Under the pieces are notes generated by a model. The model searched no databases. It was not told the origin of the DNA and worked only from the letters and a program-made list of their open reading frames with translations. Shown here in pieces: positions 56,648-64,000 of a stretch of DNA of 64,000 bases. Origin of the DNA: Haemonchus contortus. Taxonomy: Eukaryota > Nematoda > Chromadorea > Rhabditida > Trichostrongylidae. The DNA is taken from assembly GCA_000469685.2 (NCBI GenBank), contig LS997566.1, positions 20,175,045 through 20,239,044 of the forward strand. The letters are read 5' to 3'. Each line of letters begins with the position of its first letter. Positions within the stretch are counted from its first letter, which is position 1. The translations under genes and the position numbers were made by a program.

Positions 56648-58400
56648 ACTCTGATCAGCCTGGTTCACGCTACTATCGTCGCCCGGGTGGGCTGGCTCTA
56701 CTGATCTAGAAGGTACGGTTTTATTCTCACTATTAGTTACGTGATGACTTAACTGATCTCGAAGGTCCCGTGGGGGGGGGTGAGACATTTGGTCGAATCT
56801 GAAGAAGGCGAAAGTCGCCGAAACGTCAGCCGTCTTATCTGTATTACCTAACCTCGTGTTCTGTTAAATAGAATAAAGCTGTATTGGAACTATGCCGAGG
56901 TTCATTGAGAGTCGAACATGGCAGCTCGACTAGGGTTCTAACGATCACGTGGAAGACGCTTTAGATGTCCTGGATCAATCCTATCCTCCAGAATGGGTGC
57001 CTCCATTCTTCATCGACTTGATGGCATATTGGATTTTGGAAGGAAGAACTGAAGAAGCGACTTGCCTAAGATGCTGGCTGTTGAAGTGATCCGAGTAGAA
57101 GTCGTAGATGACCTTCTCCGCTGCTCTTCGAAATGCAGTAACTTATACGTCAGACGAAGGGAAGTTATCTTGATCTTGTAGGTCCGCTGGGCTTTGCGAA
57201 TGCTCTTTCTGGCCTCGGCGGCTTTGTCCATAACTGCTGCTCTTCTCTTTCAGATCTTCCTGTGTAGCTTCTCTGCATAACTTCGCGAGTTTAGACGTCT
57301 GTTGATCATTGCCTGCAGCTTGCGCCTTTCCTCCCTGGCGTATCAGCCCGAGAGTTTCCGAATAGAGAGGTCTCTTGACCACTTGTGGACCCTCTGCTGC
57401 CCCAACACTATTGTGACGATGTTCCATGAGCCGATTGTGTTCTTCATCAATGCTGTCGATAACGGAATCTTCCCAGTGACTTGCAAGAGAAACCGTGTGA
57501 CCCCGTTGTTAGAGAATCTGGGGCTTCGTTTAGCGGACTTCATAGCTCTCTCCCTCCATGCAATGAGTTCAGAGCGAAGGAGACCGTGTAGAACCTACGA
57601 ACAACATCGACGTCAGCCAAGCAAAATTTTGAGATGAACTCACCCGTTCCATTAGAAATGTCTATGAGGTTACTTCCATGCCCATCGCAAATGAGAGGGC
57701 TTCTGAAACTACGACGTACCATAGATAGTGTGGAACGACATAATAAACTGCAACAATCTTTCACCCCGATCACTAAGCCTTATGCAGTTCCTCTAGGGCC
57801 TCTTCTGGCGTTCAAATCACAATGACCTTGATTTCGAAAGAAGTGTGGTCTTCTCAAGATACTTTCCATGTCCATATTAAACGCATCCACTTCTTCTTGT
57901 TTGTAGCTTTATGTGGTGAGTAAGCAGCAAAGGTTATTAAAGCTGAGGTTGTGCCACAACTTCCCGACCGTAAACGTCCGATTCGAGTCGCCAAGCTTTC
58001 GTATAAGTCTGTGTTTATAGCCAAATGCGTGTTGGGGAGGACATTCAGCCACCGACGCCTCTGCTATCGCATGTCCCAAGGATCATTCATTCCAAACTCG
58101 CGCACATCGTGAAGCTCGCATTGCCGTCTCGGGATGGTCATTCTGATACCTCTTACTTGATATTTCTAGCTTGCATCATTTAGAAGCTCCTGATGCAAGC
58201 TTTCGTGTGCTGGAAGAACAATCGCCATCCTAATCCTTCTACTCTTGGGGCAGCCTGCTTTGGCCCCGAGATTTCAGCAGCTTCTTTTGGCCCCACCCAA
58301 CACTGCCGTGCTTGAGTTCCCTTAGGTTCAGGTGGAGGAGGCCCATTCATGTGACTGTTTTGCGAACCCATGCGCAGCTTTTCTAACGTGGTGGCTGGGT

Positions 58401-59193
58401 TGACTCCGGGCAGCTGACTTGGTTATCCAGACTGGACAGGGTGCCAAGGGGAAGGGCCTCGAATTGCCTCCCGTTTACTTTCCAGTAGCTCGAATGCAAG
58501 CTTTCGGCTGAAGCGACGTGCAGGATACCAGCTGCAGCCGCAGACTCCCCACACACGTATACATGAATACGCTTGCGATATACAGAAGGTATTTCGACTC
58601 AAAACAGCAGAAACAGGATATTTATTTTCATTTGCGTCTCTAGGCAAGCATCGACTACTTTTGGTCGACGATTTACTGCCCTATCCGCCATCTAGGGTCG
58701 CACTACCTAGCCTCGTTGCTAATAGGCTAGATATCCTCCATCGAGAGAAGACTCTCATATAAGGACATCTTTTCTTTCTCAAGTACACACATATGCACAC
58801 ACGAATTCGCTGATGTTCATTTCTTAAAGGATTCTTATCGGTACTCATCGAGCCCTATCACCTTCTATTCCTGCCTACAAGCCAGGTTGCTTAAACCCTA
58901 CTCCATAAGGAAGGCTTTGAATTGAGAAAAGGCACGAGTGTCGTGTCACACCCACACACACACGCACATACATCTGTTCACATATGTACACGCTCATACG
59001 CACTTATAAACAGATACACACAGAAAAAGGTGAATACACTTTTCACATACATATACACTTATGTATACACACACAACATATTCTTACAGATGTACACAAC
59101 CGTGCTCACGCGTTCACTGGCTGCTGGCTCTTACACTCGCTGCACCAGCATAACTAAAAGAGCTTACCTTAGTAATAAAATATTCGTGTTTAG
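58401..59193. other. no supported gene; CA-rich microsatellite
   Basis: 58,401-58,650 may be the far 5' part of the RTE relic (not certain). 58,945-59,100 is an impure CA/CATA microsatellite. The upstream exon(s) of the lysine-rich gene at 59,194 should lie here or further left, but I could not identify them. Confidence 0.4.
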
Positions 59194-62100
59194 ATAAGAA
59201 AAGTAAGGGCAGATCGCAAAGCGATCAGAGGAAGGACAAAGCTCCGCCGGAAGAAGAAAAGAAGAAGAAGAAGAAGAAGAAGGAGAAAAGGGAAGGATCC
59301 AAGAAAGGATCGAGGAAAGCATCGAAAAAAGCAGTGAAGAGGTCGACGAAAGGATCAAAAAAAGGGCACAAAAAGAAGCCAGATAAGGGATCGAAAAAAT
59401 GTAAACCTCAACTATTTTTTACTGCCCATACTCATAGCGTAGCTGTCACTATAGCATCTCCTCTTATTGCTTTCGTCCACACAACTTCAATCCTCTAAAG
59501 CTTGAACTTCTACTTGACCAGTGCTTTTCTCGATGTAAAGAATACGTAGAAGCTAGATGCCTCCTGACATATGACAATGGTGTGATCTGAAACACTCACA
59601 ATTCCAAACAGGTCTGTCTGAAAATAACAATGTGACCAATAACCCACTACATTTCGATTGGGAGTTTCCGCACTGGAGAAGGCGCGTCAGGCATCTCAAG
59701 TTGGTTACGAAATTGCAACAATGAGATGACTTTTTTCTTCCAAAAGGCGGTCCTGATACCTTTCTTTCTGATTCTTCTGTTCATAAGTTCCAGTAGAGGA
59801 AGGGGAATGATGGCATTCGGAAAGGAAGGGATAGTGAGCTGAAGAACGTTTCTACAAAGAAAGCATATCGTTCTGTCAACTGTTTAGATAAGGTCGAAGC
59901 AGCTTGGTCTGATGATGGTGATCGTTTCTCATGATAGACGGCTCATACCCCTTAATTCGACCCCCACTTTATGAGCCATTTGGCTTGAAGAAATTCCGGT
60001 AAATATTAGTCCATTACAGCAGTGCAGAAGAAGCATGGCAAACATGGCAGTTCAGCTCGTCACCCAAGCCAGCAACTAAGCAAACAAAAACGAGGAAGGG
60101 CTAAGTCATCGAAAAAGCATTCCAAAAATGTCAAAGGTAAAAAACATAAAAAACCGGGAGAACTATCTAGCAAAAAAGGAACTGGTCGACGAAAGGAATC
60201 CAGAAAAGTAAAAAGTAAGAAGCATCGAAAGAAGGAGGATGACAGGAAGCGTTCACATCCTCGAGTTAGTAAGTCGAAGAAGCGCGAGAAGGTCAAACAC
60301 GGTAAACCGTAAGTACTGTTTTATTTACCCTGTATAGAGTAAAGTTCAAATGAATTGGAACAGAATTGTCTTCCGAGGTAGCTGGACAATGTGGGAAAAC
60401 TTTTTCTCCAACTGGAACTGTAGTGACTTCCATATATGGTCCATATATGGTGCACATATGGTATCCCCACTTCTATTGAAAATTGGAGTGCAGAGGAATG
60501 TTGTTACAAAAGAAACTCGTATAGATAATCCAGAGAGACGCATGAAACCGAGTGCATTAGGGAGGTGTCCTCATTGGGTCGAAGAGGTATCCACTGCGCA
60601 ACTATGGATTCACTTCATCGCTACAGCGTCTGATCACAGCAAGTACCCAGAACCCTTACGCGGTTCATTTCTAAAAAGCGCTCGTCTTATTTTTCCTCCA
60701 AAGAGTCGTTTGTCTGCTTTTGAAATTCTGTTCGGCATAGAAGTATACCTGTTCCCGGTTGCAATTGGACGGAATATAATCTTTGCGAGACCACTTCATC
60801 TCGCTTTTGATCCATTCGATTTCCCTCAAGTGCCCACGACAAATAATGAGACCTATGTGTTAAGAGTATGAGCTTATGCCAAGTTGTTATGGTCATGTAA
60901 TGAGTGCAGCAGAAACTTCCCTGAGCTTACGACTGCCAAGGCGATAGGATGCATTTCAAGGAAGACAACAGATCCTCAAAGTGCAGCGGTTTGATCTTAA
61001 TGGCTATCTTTTGCTGCTCTTATCTTATGCTCTTGCTAAAGTAGATTTGCGTTAATGCTGTCCTACTTACTATAAAGCGCTTCGTCTGTCGTTCTGTCTG
61101 TCGTTATGTATGTCTGCCACGAAATTCCTTAGCTCCTTTGAATCTGCCTGGAGAGACTGGGTCAAGCGTGGGATAACAGAGCCATGTACCGGGAAGTACA
61201 AAGCACACATCAGCTTGGCGGAGCCTAGCCCATGGTGGGCGTGGCGTGCATCGGAATGAGCTGTACTGAGGACCGTGATTTCAAATTCTGTCACAAGACG
61301 TCTTCAAATTTGGGGTTGAAATGTGGCAAGAGGTGTGCATTATTAAGTTGGATCGAACTGGAGAGACCCACCCCCGGTGGGCGGGGCGTTCTCTCATCTT
61401 ATTAATGTTTTATGAAAACGTTTATAACTCGGTTTGGAGGAAGCTAAAGGAGCAGGAAAAAGTCGACGTAGGTTAAGCATTGTCGAATGTGTCTCCAGCA
61501 TAAATGACGCCAGCGGCGGCCAGCCCATAGTGGGCGGAGCGTGCCTGGGAGCTCACATCGTTTGAGTGGAAAATCATAACTCTTGTCCCCGCATACCTAG
61601 AAAGTTCAAAATCGGAAGGAGTATAGGCATAGATGAGAACACCCATAATGTGTAGCAAAACCAGATTTTGCCTACAATGGGCGGGAGGGTTTGAAGAGGG
61701 GTGGGTTTGAAGAAAAATTCGTTCTACGTGGACCTAGAGCTTGGTTGTAGTAGAGGCGACAGGATGGGAGCGCTCATGGTGTGTGGCAGAACCGGCCTTT
61801 GTCCGCAAGGGGCGGGGTTTGTGTGAATAACTTAAATTTGGACCTGGAGCGTTCGAATTTGGTAAGAGTGCAGGCGGCACAATGGGAACACCTATGCTGA
61901 GCGGGAAGACCGACTCCGCCCACAGTGGGCCAGTGGCGGAGTTTGAGTGAAAATTTATAGCTCCTGTTCTCGTGGGCTTGGAGCGCTCAAATTTGTTGGG
62001 TGGTGCAGGCGGGGAGGTCATTTTAGGAGGAAAGGAGTGGAGCCCGTTGTCAGCCGGGCGGGCTGACTGGTAATACTATATATAGTTTATGAGGTGACCT

Positions 62101-62631
62101 TGAATGTACTCCTCCGGTATTCAATCTCCTAAGTGTAGCCTAACGCCATAATACAGCCTAAGACTTAAAATTGCCAATCGCAGCCGCAAATATATCGGAG
62201 TTAGGAATTCTTAGGCCACTCAATCGGTTCCGACCTTCCCTTACTTGCCTTGCAGAGAAAAGAAACGCCGTGCGAGTCCTGAGAAGAAGCCATGGATGGA
62301 TCAGGAATACCCTCCACTTGGTGAAGGAGCCCGGCGGAAGGAGGAAGAGAAAAAGTAGGAGTTCCAAGATCACTCGCCATTTGTGTTTTGGAGAGGGGAT
62401 CACCAATGGAGGGGTGGCCACAATTAATAATCTAGTTCGAACGAACTGACTCAGCAAACGTTACGCGTTTCAGGAGTCAATAATAAATTCGAGGACATTT
62501 ATAGGCACGAGCTTCACATGTCACGCAACTGCATTTGGTTTGAGGGACCATGTACAAAAGGTGGTCGCCTGGGTGCATTGTCGCCGGTTTCGCAGAACTA
62601 CTACCAAGGGACGATAAAGTATTCAGACTGA
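59194..62631 (+). CDS. lysine-rich multi-exon gene (5' end not found)
   Basis: Exons: 59,194-59,400; 60,020-60,308; 62,256-62,320; 62,474-62,631. All three joins agree in phase (1/2, 2/1, 1/2). Exon one (DKKSKGRSQSDQRKDKAPPE, then poly-Lys and GSKKGSRKASKKAVKRS) and exon two (KKHGKHGSSARHPSQQLSK ... KKREKVKHGK) are extremely basic. Exon three reads EKKRRASPEKKPWMDQEYPP. The last exon is ordinary: VNNKFEDIYRHELHMSRNC, IWFEGPCTKGGRLGALSPV, SQNYYQGTIKYSD, TGA. Disordered nuclear, nucleic-acid-binding or low-complexity secreted protein are all possible. The 1.95-kb intron holds a Helitron-like element. Confidence 0.55.
60350..60871 (+). other. 173-codon open frame inside an intron, unsupported
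   Basis: The longest open frame in the window without a transposon explanation, lying in the intron between exons at 60,308 and 62,256. It contains an internal short repeat (CATATATGGTC/CACATATGGT). No domain recognised and no splice context. A frame of this length is not unexpected by chance in 64 kb,so I do not call a gene. Confidence 0.3.
61061..62070 (+). mobile_element. Helitron-like non-autonomous element within an intron
   Basis: Starts TCCTACTTACTATAAAGCGC, homologous to the 5' end at 17,378, and ends with a hairpin CAGCC-GGGCG-GGCTG followed by ACTGG and a T, as expected for the CTRR-T Helitron terminus. The interior is a diverged tandem array of GTGGGCGGGGC-bearing units of about 110 bp. 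No Rep/helicase. The 5' flank base is G rather than the classical A. Confidence 0.6.
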
Positions 62632-62789
62632 AGTGTTCATATCGCTGATAGTGTGTCTGACGCGGGTAGGAGTTCTAGTACATAAAGCATGGCCTTCAGG
62701 AACAACAAAAGGCTGGAAAGCAGCAACTCTTCCTGGTATGAAAAGTTATTCCATGGAACGAACGCATCTCCAAAGCCTCCCTTTTATCC

Positions 62790-63248
62790 TGAAGGCACAG
62801 TCCAAGTCAAAATTGGTTTCTGAGATTTCCCTGTGGATGAACCTGTGACGCCAACGGATCGCTAAGGGACGCTATCGGGTCAGAAACGCTCAAGGTAGAG
62901 CGTAACATGGACCTTAAAACGGCTTAGCCGACGTGCACACCCAAGGCACTCGGGTTCATGAGCGTTGTAAATGCTGTAAAGGTTGCACAACTTCGCACCG
63001 GGACCCACTCCTCGCACGCAGGCCGCTTATTGCAGCCAGCCGTAGCCAACGACCATGCTGCTTCCATATGACTCTTGTCGGCACTTTCTCGTCCACCCTA
63101 ATTTTACTTCTTTTTTACTCATAATATTTCTCTAAGTACACCGACTTCTGCATTTTCTTCACATGCTTTGCACTATTCAGAACTATTACTTCCATTACTC
63201 GTGTAAAACTACTAGGCACACCAAAACTATCGTGAAATTTGCCTTTGA
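62790..63248. mobile_element. family A MITE
   Basis: Left GAAGGCACAGTCCAAGTCAA followed by TTGGTTTCTGAGAT, right CTATCGTGAAATTTGCCTTTG (inverted). About 460 bp, non-coding, between the last exon of the lysine-rich gene and the Pro/Glu/Lys-rich exons. Confidence 0.7.
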
Positions 63249-63412
63249 GCATAAGTGTTTCTGAATTAGAATCCGACAAGATTTTGAGGTTTTGTATGGA
63301 ACACGGAGGTCGTCAAACATTCCCCAAGTGACAAAATCGTAGTCCGATATGTTGTTGTTTCTTGATTGTTGGTTCTTCATTGGAGAGTCCGACTCAGTGC
63401 AGTTCCTTTCAG

Positions 63413-64000
63413 AATAGAAGGCGTGGATGAAGCACAATTGTATCCGCCCCAAATACAAGAAGGTACTGATCAGAAGGCAAAGCCTAGAGAAGAAAAAGAA
63501 CCCCCAATGAAAATGGCGCTGCCACCAGAAATCAAAGAGCCGGCCACCGCCAAACTTCTGAAGAAGAAAGAGGAACTGTCTCCTCCGGGCAAGAAAGTCC
63601 CGCCTGAAGCAAAACCTGAAGAGTTGGCTGAAGTCAAAAAGCCATTGATGCCCCAAGAAAAACCACCTCAAGAGGTCAAGCCTGAGGAGCTCCTCCAAGT
63701 AGAACAGCCATCACCTAAACCAGTGGAAGTGAGAGCGGAGAGACCGGAGAAGCTAGAAGTTCAACCTCCGCCGAGAATGGAAATGGTTCTCATCATTCAA
63801 CCTTTGATTGGATCTTTTTCGAGCTGCTATGTATAATAAACATTTCAGGGTCCTGGACTGCCTTCTCCCCCAAAGCCGCGTGCGATTCGTGAAGAAGCGC
63901 AGGTGAGAACTTCTCCTTTTCGATGCAATCGTATAATGCTCAATTCAGGTTCCACCTCCGAGAGCACCCAAAAGGATTTCACCACCGCAAGAGCCTCAGG
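63413..64000 (+). CDS. Pro/Glu/Lys-rich protein, partial, at least three exons
   Basis: Exons: 63,413-63,785; 63,849-63,902; 63,949 to the window edge. The acceptors are CAGTTCCTTTCAG, ATAAACATTTCAG and GCTCAATTCAG; donors are ATG|GTTCTC and CAG|GTGAGA; phases agree. The sequence is PEVK-like: EGVDEAQLYPPQIQEGTDQ, PPEIKEPATAKLLKKKEEL, PPEAKPEELAEVKKP, PSPKPVEVRAERPEKLEV, then GPGLPSPPKPRAIREEAQ and VPPPRAPKRISPPQEPQ. Probably an extended disordered linker protein. Its first exon is phase-compatible with the exon ending at 60,308 of the lysine-rich gene, so it may be an alternative 3' half of the same gene. Confidence 0.6.

Larger units (their letters stand above)
53331..56944 (+). mobile_element. 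Penelope-like element (PLE) inserted in RTE, with 12-bp target duplication
   Basis: The insertion 53,343-56,932 is flanked by AGCTCGACTAGG at 53,331-53,342 and 56,933-56,944. It is a composite: a minus-strand 3' fragment (53,343-54,447) joined head-to-head to a 5'-truncated plus-strand copy (54,448-56,860) with RT and GIY-YIG domains. The mirrored parts sum to 110,230. Inverted partial copies are a known outcome of PLE retrotransposition. The plus copy is interrupted by a Tc1/mariner-type element. Confidence 0.88.
52141..58400 (-). pseudogene. degenerate but near-complete RTE retrotransposon, split by a nested element
   Basis: Minus strand, 5' to 3': near 58,150-57,800 an APE-endonuclease relic (ATRIGRLRSGSCGTTSALIT, VDAFNMDMESI); 57,640-57,600 KFCLADVDVVRRFYT; 57,430-57,150 the linker ETLGLIRQGGKAQAAGND, SKLAKLCREATQEDLKE; near 57,100 AEKVIYDFYSD; 56,990-56,945 RIDPGHLKRLP. 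It resumes at 53,330-53,150 with LFTQCLSECR, HISLNLLSVTYELFTRVILN, and at 52,520-52,380 with VKRGVLQGDIIAPKRFSAAL. The 3' end (TKNIRLRAH) reaches about 52,150. The interruption 53,343-56,932 is a Penelope-like insertion. Many stops; inactive. Confidence 0.82.

Noticed and set aside
60350..60871. 173-codon frame as a nested intronic gene
   Set aside because: No recognisable domain, no context, and a frame of this length is expected about once by chance in a window of this size and composition; kept only as a note.
63195..63698. 167-codon minus-strand frame, Phe/Leu-rich
   Set aside because: It is the antisense shadow of the Pro/Glu/Lys-rich exon at 63,413-63,785, which has splice support.

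Overview
This window looks like nuclear DNA of a parasitic clade V nematode, most likely a hookworm (Ancylostoma-like). That is an inference from four things: SCP/TAPS (CAP) secreted-protein genes of the ASP type split into very short exons, worm-like introns of about 45-180 nt with GTAAGT/TTTCAG borders, RTE-type non-LTR retrotransposons of the kind common in strongylid nematodes, and a dense population of small repeats. There is no bacterial gene organisation, so no operons or ribosome binding sites are called.

Layout. 0-19 kb is gene-poor. It holds a few candidate short exons, two independent copies of a small inverted-repeat element each with its own perfect 9-bp target duplication, several TTAA-type MITEs, a tRNA-Gly-derived pseudogene, a Penelope-like terminal fragment with a hammerhead-type ribozyme motif, and a Helitron-like element with a tandem GC-rich array. 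19.1-24.5 kb is a large palindrome (P1) carrying two head-to-head CAP genes, both broken. 24.5-32.7 kb has candidate small genes and a second MITE family. 32.7-43.9 kb is dominated by a second palindrome (P2, about 9 kb, arms about 4.5 kb) carrying two head-to-head CAP genes that both read as intact 225-residue secreted proteins; its outer edges lie inside RTE retrotransposon copies. 44-51 kb holds exons of one or more unrecognised plus-strand genes. 52-58.5 kb is a three-level transposon nest: a Tc1/mariner-type element inside a Penelope-like element inside an RTE element. 59-64 kb carries a lysine-rich, multi-exon gene and, overlapping or just downstream, a Pro/Glu/Lys-rich gene that runs off the window.

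How it fits together. The only confidently functional products are the two P2 CAP proteins (signal peptide, CAP1/CAP2 signatures, cysteine-rich tail), transcribed divergently from a shared short spacer. P1 is a decayed sister of the same head-to-head pair. The two palindromes share centre and genes but have different outer arms. All exon models were made by eye from splice consensus and phase agreement, and should be read as candidates unless the entry says otherwise.
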